Below the pieces are notes generated by a model. The model saw only the letters and a list, made by a program, of their open reading frames with translations, did not search any database and had not been told where the DNA came from. 64,000 bases of DNA from Neotamlana sedimentorum (GTDB taxonomy: Bacteria; Bacteroidota; Bacteroidia; Flavobacteriales; Flavobacteriaceae): the NCBI RefSeq assembly GCF_000943565.1, contig NZ_JTDW01000011.1:1-64000 (forward strand), read 5' to 3'. Positions 36,601-44,596 of the stretch are shown here, in pieces (positions within the stretch are counted from its first letter, which is position 1; each line of letters opens with the position of its first letter). A program made the translations under genes and the position numbers.

Positions 36601-39426
36601 TTGAAAATTCGCCTATTTATTTCTTTTATTCTCTTGTCGTTATATTTTTCGGCGTACAGCCAAAATAAAATCGATTTGACGGCTAGTTTCAACTTACAAG
36701 AAAAACAAATTAAAATTTCGCAAACCATTACGTATTTTAACACATCTAAAACCGTGTTAGATACGATTTATTTAAGTAATTGGGCTAACAGTTTTTCATC
36801 TAAAAAAACCCCGTTAGCTAAACGCATTGCCGAAGAGTATAAAAACGATTTTCATTTAGCAAAAAACGAAGATCGTGGATATTCTGTGATAACATCAATC
36901 AGGCAACATAATACAGATGTATTTTTTTCTGAGCTAAAAAACCAGCCAGACATTGTAAAAGTGGCACTTAATAAGCCTCTAAAACCCAATGAAGCTTATA
37001 CCCTTAAATTAGATTACCTAGTACAAGTGCCACATGCTAAATTCACAAGTTATGGTGTTACTAATGGAGGTGATTACAATTTAAAATACTGGTATATTAC
37101 ACCAGCCGTTTATAATACCGATTGGCAATATTACAGCAACAAAAACTTAAATGATTTATTTATACCTAAGGCTGATTTAAATTTTATCCTTCAAATTCCT
37201 AAAGGTTATACTTTAATTTCAGAATTAGATACAAACAAAATTGAAGAAACAACCGACGGGCAAACCATAATTTTGGAAGGAAAAAATCGGATTAATTCAA
37301 GTCTATTTCTTTCTAAAAAATCAACATTTAATACTATACAAGATGGTGATTTAGCTTTGGTTTCAAATCTTCCTGATAAGAATTTGGAAGTGATTGAAAA
37401 GGTGTTAATTACAGAAAAAATAAAAAAATATTTAACTAAAAAATTTGGAAATTATCCACACAAACGACTTTTAATTTCTGAAACAGACTACAATAAAGAT
37501 CCGCTTTACGGGTTAAATTTTCTGCCTAATTTTTTACGTGCTTATCCAAACAGTTTTGAGTACGAAATAAAACTTCTTAAAGTTGCTATTCGTAATTATT
37601 TAGAAAATACTTTACTAATAAACCCTCGAAAAGAACAGTGGTTGCTAGACGGTATTCAAACCTACTATTTAATAACTTATGTTGAAGAGCATTACCCCAA
37701 CATGAAATTTTTAGGCAATTTTGCAGATATTTGGGGCATTCGTACTTTTCATGCTGCCGATATGCATTTTAATGATAAGTATAATATTGCTTTTATGCTT
37801 ATGGCACGAACCAACCGAGACCAACCATTAAGCATGCAAAAAGACTCACTGTTAAAATTTAACAGCAATATTGCTAACAAATATAAGGCGGGCTTAGGTT
37901 TAAAATATCTCGACGACTTTGTAAATAGTAATATAGTTGAAAATAGCATTGAAGAATTTATAAAAAATAAAAAGCTTAAGCCAACATCTTCAAGTGAATT
38001 CGAGTATTTTATTAAATCACAGACTAATAAAAATATAGATTGGTTTTTCAGTGATTATTTAACCACTAGAAAAAAGATAGATTTTAAAATAAAAAAGGTA
38101 ACCAAAACGGAAGATTCAATTACGGTTAGTATAAAAAACAAGCGAAATAATAGTATGCCCGTTTCGCTCTACAGCATTAAAAACGACACCATTGTTTCAA
38201 AAATATGGGTTGAAAACATTAGTGATGTAAAAACATTAACTATTCCGAGAAATGAAACCAATAAACTGGTTTTAAATTATAATAACAAAATTCCAGAAGT
38301 TAACGTTCGCGACAACTGGAAATCTTTAAAAGGATTAAGTAACAAACCCTTACAATTTAGGCTGTTTCAAGATGTAGAAGACCCGTATTACAGTCAGGTA
38401 TTTTTTATGCCCATTGTAGAATTCGACAATATTTACGACGGCTTCACATTAGGTTTAAAAGCTTATAATAAAACGGTTTTACGCAAACTATTCAATTACA
38501 AAATTCAGCCTCAATATGCATTTAAATCGAAATCTTTAACAGGCTCTCTATCGCTTTCAAAAACACATTATTTACAAAATAGCAACTTATATTACATAAA
38601 TTATGGTGTTGGTAGTAGTTACACCTCTTATGCCGAAGATTTATTTGTACGCAAAATAACGCCATCGGTTGCCTTTGGTTTTAGAGAAGACGACGATTTC
38701 AGATCGAATAAACGCAAGTTGCTCCAATTTAGATATATTGATATTCATCGGGATAAAGTTGATACTAATTTACAATCATCAGAAGAGCCAAATTATAGTG
38801 TTTTTAATGCCCGATTTACACATTCCAATGATAATTTAATTAACTACAACCGCTGGTACGCCGATTTTCAATTAGGGGCAAAATTCAGCAAGCTTTCATT
38901 TAACTACGAATACAGAAAACTTTTTGAAAGCAATAGGCAATTAAATATTCGCTTTTTTGCAGGTACATTTTTAAAAAACAATACCGATTTAGCATCAATC
39001 TATTTTAGTTTTGCACTCGATCGTCCAACCGATTATTTATTCGATTATTCCTATTTAGGTCGCTCGGAACAATCTGGTTTATTTAGTCAACAATACATCG
39101 ATGCCGAAGGTGGTTTTAAATCGAAACTCAACACACCATTTGCCAACCAATGGATAACCACACTTAATACAAGTACTACACTTTGGAATTATATTTTAGC
39201 ATATGGAGATGTTGGCTTAGTTAAAAGCAAATACAATACTTCAAAGTTTGTGTACGATTCTGGAATTCGAGTTAACCTAGTAACCGATTATTTCGAAATA
39301 TACTTCCCTATTTACTCCAACTTAGGCTGGGAAGTAAGTCATGCCCATTATGCCGAAAAAATACGCTTCAAAATCACATTAGCACCTCAAGCACTACTCG
39401 GTCTATTTAGACGTCGTTGGTTCTAA
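36601..39426 (+). CDS. Degenerate M1 aminopeptidase-like domain fused to a probable outer-membrane barrel
   Basis: About 941 residues from a TTG at 36601, which gives a clean signal peptide (KIRLFISFILLSLYFSAYSQ); an upstream TTG at 36547 would bury it. The N-terminal ~480 residues follow the M1 peptidase layout (beta-sandwich, then a thermolysin-like helical region). No HExxH is present: the matching helix reads VAIRNYLENTLL and the usual EG-containing segment reads WLLDGIQTYY. The last ~350 residues are rich in alternating aromatic strands and end in RRRWF, the terminal Phe typical of outer-membrane barrels. Probably a non-catalytic surface protein. Confidence 0.7.
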   Translation: MKIRLFISFILLSLYFSAYSQNKIDLTASFNLQEKQIKISQTITYFNTSKTVLDTIYLSNWANSFSSKKTPLAKRIAEEYKNDFHLAKNEDRGYSVITSIRQHNTDVFFSELKNQPDIVKVALNKPLKPNEAYTLKLDYLVQVPHAKFTSYGVTNGGDYNLKYWYITPAVYNTDWQYYSNKNLNDLFIPKADLNFILQIPKGYTLISELDTNKIEETTDGQTIILEGKNRINSSLFLSKKSTFNTIQDGDLALVSNLPDKNLEVIEKVLITEKIKKYLTKKFGNYPHKRLLISETDYNKDPLYGLNFLPNFLRAYPNSFEYEIKLLKVAIRNYLENTLLINPRKEQWLLDGIQTYYLITYVEEHYPNMKFLGNFADIWGIRTFHAADMHFNDKYNIAFMLMARTNRDQPLSMQKDSLLKFNSNIANKYKAGLGLKYLDDFVNSNIVENSIEEFIKNKKLKPTSSSEFEYFIKSQTNKNIDWFFSDYLTTRKKIDFKIKKVTKTEDSITVSIKNKRNNSMPVSLYSIKNDTIVSKIWVENISDVKTLTIPRNETNKLVLNYNNKIPEVNVRDNWKSLKGLSNKPLQFRLFQDVEDPYYSQVFFMPIVEFDNIYDGFTLGLKAYNKTVLRKLFNYKIQPQYAFKSKSLTGSLSLSKTHYLQNSNLYYINYGVGSSYTSYAEDLFVRKITPSVAFGFREDDDFRSNKRKLLQFRYIDIHRDKVDTNLQSSEEPNYSVFNARFTHSNDNLINYNRWYADFQLGAKFSKLSFNYEYRKLFESNRQLNIRFFAGTFLKNNTDLASIYFSFALDRPTDYLFDYSYLGRSEQSGLFSQQYIDAEGGFKSKLNTPFANQWITTLNTSTTLWNYILAYGDVGLVKSKYNTSKFVYDSGIRVNLVTDYFEIYFPIYSNLGWEVSHAHYAEKIRFKITLAPQALLGLFRRRWF

Positions 39427-39504
39427 TGAAATTGAAAAATATTCATCAAATTTAAATTTTGTTAAATATTATTCAACAAAAACTCATAATTACTCAATTT
39501 TTTA

Positions 39505-39567
39505 TGATATTTATAAAATATCAGATTAAGTTTTAATTGTAAAATAGTTCTGTTTTCACTATTTTTG
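39505..39567 (+). promoter_or_regulatory. Promoter of the 2-oxoacid dehydrogenase gene, with upstream palindrome
   Basis: The -33 TTG (39537-39539) and -7 box TATTTTTG (39560-39567) are 20 bp apart, a full match to the flavobacterial consensus, 24 bp before the ATG at 39592. Just upstream, TGATATTT-ATA-AAATATCA (39505-39523) is a perfect palindrome and a possible regulator site. Confidence 0.65.
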
Positions 39568-39591
39568 CAAAACCAAAAAAGCATATACCGC

Positions 39592-42003
39592 ATGCAAACC
39601 ATACCCGATTTACAAAACAATATTTCTTTCGACGATTTTAAAATAGAAGTTCTTGCAGACTACAAAATTGCTGTAGAGAGTCGAGAATGTAGTTTACTTG
39701 GTCGTAGAGAGGTGCTTACTGGAAAAGCTAAATTTGGAATTTTTGGCGATGGAAAAGAAGTGCCTCAATTAGCAATGGCTAAAGCTTTTCAAAAAGGAGA
39801 TTGGCGCTCTGGCTATTACCGTGATCAAACATTCATGATGGCTATTGGAGAATTTACTAAAGAACACTTTTTTGCAGGCTTGTACGCCGATACCGATATT
39901 AAAAATGAACCAATGTCGGCAGGTCGCCAAATGGGCGGCCATTTTGTCACTCATAGTTTAGACGATAATGGCAATTGGAAAAATTTAACAAAACAATACA
40001 ATTCTAGCGCAGATATTTCGCCTACAGCAGCACAAATGCCACGTTTATTAGGATTAGCACAAGCCTCAAAAATTTTTAGAAATGTTGATGGTATAAATAA
40101 ATCTAAATTTTCTAATAATGGAAACGAGGTAGCTTGGGGAACCATTGGTAACGCTAGTACCAGCGAAGGCTTGTTTTTTGAAACGGTTAATGCTGCTGGT
40201 GTTTTACAAGTACCCATGGTTATCAGTATTTGGGACGACGAATATGGTATTTCAGTTCATGCAAAACATCAAACTACAAAAGAAAATATTTCTGAAATTT
40301 TAAAAGGATTTCAACGTGACAAAAATCATAAAGGCTACGAAATTTTCCGTGTAAAAGGATGGGATTATGCAAATTTGGTAGAGACATACCAAGAGGCTGG
40401 TGCTATAGCACGCGAAGAACATGTACCTGTAATTATACACGTTACAGAGCTAACGCAACCGCAAGGTCACTCTACATCTGGATCTCATGAACGCTACAAA
40501 AGCCCAGAGAGATTAACCTGGGAAAAAGAACACGATTGTATCCTAAAAATGCGTGAATGGATTATTGAAAGTGGTATCGCCACCGAAGAAGACCTGGTTA
40601 AAATAGAACGCAATGCAAAGCGTGAAGTAAGAGAAGCAAAAAAAAATACATGGAATACGTTTCTACAACCTATTGCTAAAGAACGTATTGAACTTATTTC
40701 AATTTTAAAATCTATTGAAACTAAAAGTACAAACGGGGTATTTATTGGCAAACTCAAAAACAGCCTTGAAGCTATTGATGAGCCAACAAGAAAAGATATT
40801 TTATCACATGGAAGAAAAGCATTGCGCTATGTTTTAAATGAAACTTTCGATGAAAAAACGAAGCTTCAGCTGTGGATTAATCAAATTTTTGAAAATGTAC
40901 AACCAAAATTTAGTTCTCATCTTTTTTCTGAAACAGAACGTGCTAATAGCCGCATTAAAGAAATAAAACCAACATACAACGAAGATGCTGAATTAGTTGA
41001 CGGTCGTATTATTTTACGTGATAATTTCGATGCCATTTTTAGTAACATTCCAGAAGCTCTGGTTTTTGGTGAAGATTCTGGAAATATAGGTGATGTTAAT
41101 CAAGGTTTAGAAGGATTACAAGAAAAATACGGTGAACTTCGAATTGCCGATGCAGGTATTCGTGAAGCCACAATAATTGGACAAGGAATTGGTATGTCGC
41201 TACGTGGTTTAAGACCAATCGCCGAAATTCAATATTTAGACTATATTCTTTACGCTATTCAAATAATAAGCGACGATTTAGCAACAACGCACTACCGTAC
41301 GGTTGGAAAGCAAAAGGCTCCATTAATTATAAGAACAAGAGGTCATAGATTAGAAGGTATATGGCATTCAGGTTCTCCTATGGGTGGAATTTTGCATTTA
41401 ACACGTGGGGTAAATGTTTTAGTTCCACGAAACATGACTAAAGCTGCTGGTTTTTATAACACGCTAATGCAAGGAAACGACCCAGCAATTATTATAGAAT
41501 GTTTAAATGGATATCGCTTAAAAGAAAAAATGCCAAACAATTTAGGAGCCTTAAAAACGCCAATTGGTGTTGTTGAAACCGTTCGAGAAGGAAAAGACAT
41601 TACCGTAGTTTCTTATGGTTCTACACTTCGTATTGTAGAACAAGTAGCAAAAGAATTGATAGCAGTAGGTATTAATATTGAAATTATTGATGTGCAATCT
41701 TTATTTCCATTCGATCTTAATCATGACATTGTTAAAAGTGTTGAAAAAACAAACCGATTAATAATTGTTGATGAAGACGTTCCTGGAGGTGCATCGGCTT
41801 ATATTTTAAATGAAGTATTAAATGTTCAAAACGCATATCAATTTTTAGATAGTGCACCAAAAACCTTGAGCGCTAAAGAACATCGTCCTGCATATGGAAA
41901 TGATGGTGATTATTTCTCGAAACCTTCTGCCGAAGATATTTTTGAGGCTATTTATAACATAATGCATGAGTCTAACCCTAATAATTATCCAAAATTACGT
42001 TAA
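39592..42003 (+). CDS. 2-oxoacid (branched-chain type) dehydrogenase E1, fused alpha and beta subunits
   Basis: Thiamine-diphosphate enzyme that decarboxylates 2-oxoacids and passes the acyl group to lipoyl-E2. The ~803 residues (ATG at 39592; the frame reaches a TTG at 39565 inside the promoter) combine both subunits. Alpha is ~1-390, with the TPP region TIGNASTSEGLFFETVNAAG. Beta is ~430-803, with VFGEDSGNIGDVNQGLEGLQ, GIREATIIGQGIGMSLRGLR and the closing VDEDVPGGASAYI. Branched-chain substrate is inferred from the fused architecture; no E2 or E3 gene is adjacent. Confidence 0.9.
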   Translation: MQTIPDLQNNISFDDFKIEVLADYKIAVESRECSLLGRREVLTGKAKFGIFGDGKEVPQLAMAKAFQKGDWRSGYYRDQTFMMAIGEFTKEHFFAGLYADTDIKNEPMSAGRQMGGHFVTHSLDDNGNWKNLTKQYNSSADISPTAAQMPRLLGLAQASKIFRNVDGINKSKFSNNGNEVAWGTIGNASTSEGLFFETVNAAGVLQVPMVISIWDDEYGISVHAKHQTTKENISEILKGFQRDKNHKGYEIFRVKGWDYANLVETYQEAGAIAREEHVPVIIHVTELTQPQGHSTSGSHERYKSPERLTWEKEHDCILKMREWIIESGIATEEDLVKIERNAKREVREAKKNTWNTFLQPIAKERIELISILKSIETKSTNGVFIGKLKNSLEAIDEPTRKDILSHGRKALRYVLNETFDEKTKLQLWINQIFENVQPKFSSHLFSETERANSRIKEIKPTYNEDAELVDGRIILRDNFDAIFSNIPEALVFGEDSGNIGDVNQGLEGLQEKYGELRIADAGIREATIIGQGIGMSLRGLRPIAEIQYLDYILYAIQIISDDLATTHYRTVGKQKAPLIIRTRGHRLEGIWHSGSPMGGILHLTRGVNVLVPRNMTKAAGFYNTLMQGNDPAIIIECLNGYRLKEKMPNNLGALKTPIGVVETVREGKDITVVSYGSTLRIVEQVAKELIAVGINIEIIDVQSLFPFDLNHDIVKSVEKTNRLIIVDEDVPGGASAYILNEVLNVQNAYQFLDSAPKTLSAKEHRPAYGNDGDYFSKPSAEDIFEAIYNIMHESNPNNYPKLR

Positions 42004-42028
42004 TATAGCATGAGATAATAAAACATAT

Positions 42029-42055
42029 AACCATCGCATTTGCCGATGGTTTTTT
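42029..42055 (+). terminator. Terminator of the 2-oxoacid dehydrogenase gene
   Basis: Stem AACCATCG (42029-42036) and CGATGGTT (42044-42051), followed by a T-run to 42055, 26 bp after the stop codon. Confidence 0.8.
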
Positions 42056-42068
42056 ATATTTATAAAAA

Positions 42069-42341
42069 ATGAAATTTATGAAAGACGATTCTCCTTTAAT
42101 TACCCGAGATTGGTTGGCCATTGAGCGTACCAAACTCGCCAATGAACGTACATTTTTAGCATACTTTAGAACCTTTATTGTATTTTTAGGAACAGGAATT
42201 ACAGTATTAAAACTAGAATTTTTTGCCGAATTAAAACCCTTCGGTATTATTTTACTTTTAACCTCACCAATCATTTTAATAATTGGTTTAGTTCGTTTGT
42301 TTGCCGTAAAACGTACCATTAAAAAACATTATCAGGTATAA
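42069..42341 (+). CDS. DUF202 membrane protein
   Basis: A 90-residue protein with the DUF202 signature LAIERTKLANERTFLAYFRT near residues 16-35 and two transmembrane helices (~37-50 and ~57-76). A start at the second ATG (42078) is equally possible. DUF202 proteins (YidH-like) have no established activity. The next gene begins directly after its stop codon, so the two are surely co-translated. Confidence 0.88.
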   Translation: MKFMKDDSPLITRDWLAIERTKLANERTFLAYFRTFIVFLGTGITVLKLEFFAELKPFGIILLLTSPIILIIGLVRLFAVKRTIKKHYQV

Positions 42342-42812
42342 ATGAAGGCAGCTAGTGTAAAAGAAATTAAAACAGAACTTAATGAGCTATCTACTAAAGA
42401 ATTACAAGATTTATGCTTACGACTTTCACGTTTTAAAATAGAAAATAAAGAGCTCCTTACCTATTTACTTTTTGAGTCGCACAACGAAGACCAATACATT
42501 GAAAGTGTCAAAAATTATATGGACGGTGAATTCGAAATCATTAACACCAAAAATATTTTTTACATAAAAAAAAGCGTTCGTAAAATTTTAAAAAACATAA
42601 AAAAGTACATTCGTTATTCACAAAATAAAGCTACAGAAGCCGAATTACTTATCTATTTCTGTAAAAAATTAAAACAATTTAAACCAAGTATTTCACGAAG
42701 TACTCAGCTTCAAAACTTATACAACCGCCAATTACTCCAAGCTAAAAAACGTATTGAAACACTTCATCCAGATTTACAATACGATTTTCACAGCCTTCTC
42801 GAAGAACTTTAG
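42342..42812 (+). CDS. Conserved hypothetical helical protein
   Basis: A 156-residue, strongly basic, almost entirely helical protein (for example ELSTKELQDLCLRLSRFKIE, then YIKKSVRKILKNIKKYIRYS and RQLLQAKKRIETLHPDLQYD). It has no signal peptide, membrane segment or recognised domain. It begins at the base after the DUF202 stop. The Lys/Arg content would allow nucleic-acid binding, but nothing specific supports it. Confidence 0.75.
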   Translation: MKAASVKEIKTELNELSTKELQDLCLRLSRFKIENKELLTYLLFESHNEDQYIESVKNYMDGEFEIINTKNIFYIKKSVRKILKNIKKYIRYSQNKATEAELLIYFCKKLKQFKPSISRSTQLQNLYNRQLLQAKKRIETLHPDLQYDFHSLLEEL

Positions 42813-42848
42813 TTTGTTAAAATAACGTCTCAAACTTAACATCTATTC

Positions 42849-42902
42849 ACAAAAATATAACACAATTAAATTGCGCACAATTTAATTGTGTTATATTTTT
42901 GT
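42849..42902 (+). promoter_or_regulatory. OhrR-type operator: 54-bp perfect inverted repeat at the ohrR promoter
   Basis: Two perfectly complementary 25-bp arms (42849-42873 and 42878-42902) flank CGCA. Each arm holds an 11-bp near-palindrome, CAATTAAATTG (42863-42873) and CAATTTAATTG (42878-42888), very like the ACAATT/AATTGT half-sites reported for OhrR in Bacillus. The -7 box TATTTTTG (42894-42901) is inside the right arm, 4 bp before the regulator's ATG, so a bound repressor would cover the promoter. Confidence 0.8.
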
Positions 42903-42905
42903 ACC

Positions 42906-43331
42906 ATGAACGATAAGTTAAACATAAACGAGCAAATATGTTTCCCTATTTATCTTTTAGCTAAAGATATTATAGCGCTTTACAAACCATTGTTAAATGC
43001 ATTAAACCTAACCTATCCTCAATATTTAGTGATGTTAGTTTTATGGGAAAACGAAACGCGAACTGTAAATACTATTGGTAAAACATTAAACTTAGATAGT
43101 GGCACTCTAACCCCATTATTAAAACGTTTACAACAAAAAGAACTTGTTACCAGAACACGAAGTGTTACAGACGAACGTGTAGTTAATATCAGTTTAACAA
43201 CTAAAGGCGCTCAATTAAAAAACGAGGCCCAATGTATTCCTGAACAGATGATGGAAGCCATGAATGTTTCGGTGGAAGACTTAACGACATTAAAAGAATT
43301 AGTAATTAAAATTTTAAACAGTAAAAAATGA
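42906..43331 (+). CDS. ohrR: OhrR-like MarR-family peroxide-sensing repressor
   Basis: A 141-residue MarR-fold regulator. The start at ATG 42906 is chosen because the frame's GTG at 42888 lies inside the operator. Cys12 in NEQICFPIYLLAKDI matches the reactive cysteine of OhrR that is oxidised by organic hydroperoxides. The winged helix lies at ~50-100 (IGKTLNLDSGTLTPLLKRLQ, then RTRSVTDERVVNISLT). It overlaps ohr by 4 bp (ATGA) and so controls its own operon. The very short or absent leader suggests leaderless mRNA. Confidence 0.88.
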   Translation: MNDKLNINEQICFPIYLLAKDIIALYKPLLNALNLTYPQYLVMLVLWENETRTVNTIGKTLNLDSGTLTPLLKRLQQKELVTRTRSVTDERVVNISLTTKGAQLKNEAQCIPEQMMEAMNVSVEDLTTLKELVIKILNSKK

Positions 43332-43753
43332 AAACAATATATACCATAGGTGCAACAGCCACCGGAGGGAGAAACGGACATGTAAAAAGTGAAAATGGTA
43401 TTCTAGATATCGAAGTAAAACATCCAAAAGCATTAGGAGGTAGCAGCAACGATTATGCAAACCCCGAAATGTTATTTGCCGCAGGCTACGCCGCTTGTTT
43501 TGATAGCGCACTTAATTTAGTTATTAACCAAAACAACGTAAAATCAGGAACTACAACCGTAACTGCAAACATTAGTATTGGAAAATTAAACGAGGGTGGT
43601 TTTGGTTTAGAGGCAGAACTATCGATAAATGTACCGGATGTTTCTTTAGAAGAAGCTCAGGATTTAGCCGAAAAAGCACATCAAGTTTGTCCTTATTCTA
43701 ACGCAACAAGAGGTAATATCGATGTAAAATTAACAGTAACAAATAATAGTTAA
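43328..43753 (+). CDS. ohr: Organic hydroperoxide resistance protein
   Basis: A 141-residue thiol peroxidase of the Ohr/OsmC family that reduces organic hydroperoxides. The peroxidatic Cys57 is in GYAACFDSAL and the resolving Cys121 in HQVCPYSNATRGN; the N-terminal IGATATGGRNG loop, with the catalytic Arg, is complete. It starts inside the ohrR stop and is followed 15 bp later by a nitroreductase, so all three form one peroxide-induced operon. Confidence 0.96.
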   Translation: MKTIYTIGATATGGRNGHVKSENGILDIEVKHPKALGGSSNDYANPEMLFAAGYAACFDSALNLVINQNNVKSGTTTVTANISIGKLNEGGFGLEAELSINVPDVSLEEAQDLAEKAHQVCPYSNATRGNIDVKLTVTNNS

Positions 43754-43768
43754 AAAATTAATAGTAAA

Positions 43769-44404
43769 ATGAACTTAATAGAAAATTTAAACTGGAGACA
43801 TGCCGTAAAAGCGTATAATCCAGAAAAAAAAGTAAGTCAAGAACATATAGACAAAATAGTTGAAGCTGCCCGTTTAGCACCTTCATCGTCTGGTTTACAA
43901 CCATTTCAAGTATTAGTTGTTTCTAACCCAAAGGTAAAAGAAAAGCTTGCTGAAGGTGCATTAAACCCCGAATGTATGCGAGATTGCTCTCATGTTATTG
44001 TTTTCGCCGCTTGGGATAGATATACCGAAGAACGCATAGATCATGTTTACAACTTTACAACAGACGAACGCGGTTTACCTCGCGGCCGTTTTAGTAGTTA
44101 TACCGATAAATTAAAGGCCATTTATTTAAACCAACCCGCTAGCGAAAACTTTGCGCACATTGCAAGACAAACCTACATATCGTTAGGCTTAGCCTTAGCC
44201 CAAGCTGCCGAATTAAAGGTTGATACAACTCCTGCAGAAGGATTTAGTAATGCTGTTGTTGATGATGTTCTAAATCTAGATAAATTAGGACTTAAAAGTG
44301 TGTCGTTAATGTATGTTGGTTATGCTGATAACGAAAACGACTGGATTGCTTCAATGAAGAAAGTAAGAACACCAAAAGAAAACTTTGTTATAGAATACAA
44401 GTAA
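43769..44404 (+). CDS. NAD(P)H-dependent nitroreductase-family flavoprotein
   Basis: A 211-residue FMN enzyme. Family landmarks are the start NLNWRHAVKAYNPEKKVS, APSSSGLQPFQVLVV near residues 36-50 (FMN binding) and the later GLALAQAAELKVDTTPAEGF. Members such as NfsB reduce nitro compounds and quinones. Third gene of the ohrR operon, so its expression is probably raised by organic peroxides; its true substrate is unknown. Confidence 0.92.
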   Translation: MNLIENLNWRHAVKAYNPEKKVSQEHIDKIVEAARLAPSSSGLQPFQVLVVSNPKVKEKLAEGALNPECMRDCSHVIVFAAWDRYTEERIDHVYNFTTDERGLPRGRFSSYTDKLKAIYLNQPASENFAHIARQTYISLGLALAQAAELKVDTTPAEGFSNAVVDDVLNLDKLGLKSVSLMYVGYADNENDWIASMKKVRTPKENFVIEYK

Positions 44405-44428
44405 ATTCAATTTAAAATTTAAATCAAT

Positions 44429-44458
44429 AAACCAGTTAATTTAGTTTAGCTGGTTTTT
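44429..44458 (+). terminator. Terminator of the ohrR-ohr-nitroreductase operon
   Basis: Stem AAACCAGTTAA (44429-44439) with TTAGCTGGTTT (44446-44456), which pairs with one G-U, followed by a T-rich run, 25 bp after the nitroreductase stop. Confidence 0.75.
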
Positions 44459-44541
44459 GTTTTTTATAATCGTAAGGATAATATCTCACATTTAATTTAT
44501 AATTACATAAAAATTATACTTAAACAATTTAAATGCATTGT

Positions 44542-44571
44542 TTGAATGCTTGCAGCAATATTTTATCTTTA
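44542..44571 (+). promoter_or_regulatory. pheT promoter
   Basis: TTG at 44542-44544, a 19-bp spacer, then TATCTTTA at 44564-44571, which matches TAnnTTTG except for the last base. It lies 25 bp before the pheT ATG. Confidence 0.5.
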
Positions 44572-44596
44572 CACGCTCAAAATAGGAAATGATTTT

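Noticed and set aside
36601-39426. An active M1 aminopeptidase
   Set aside because: The HExxH zinc motif and the downstream Glu are absent from the aligned helices.
42849-42902. The long inverted repeat as a terminator or insertion-sequence end
   Set aside because: It precedes a gene rather than following one, contains a -7 box and OhrR-like half-sites, and no transposase is nearby.
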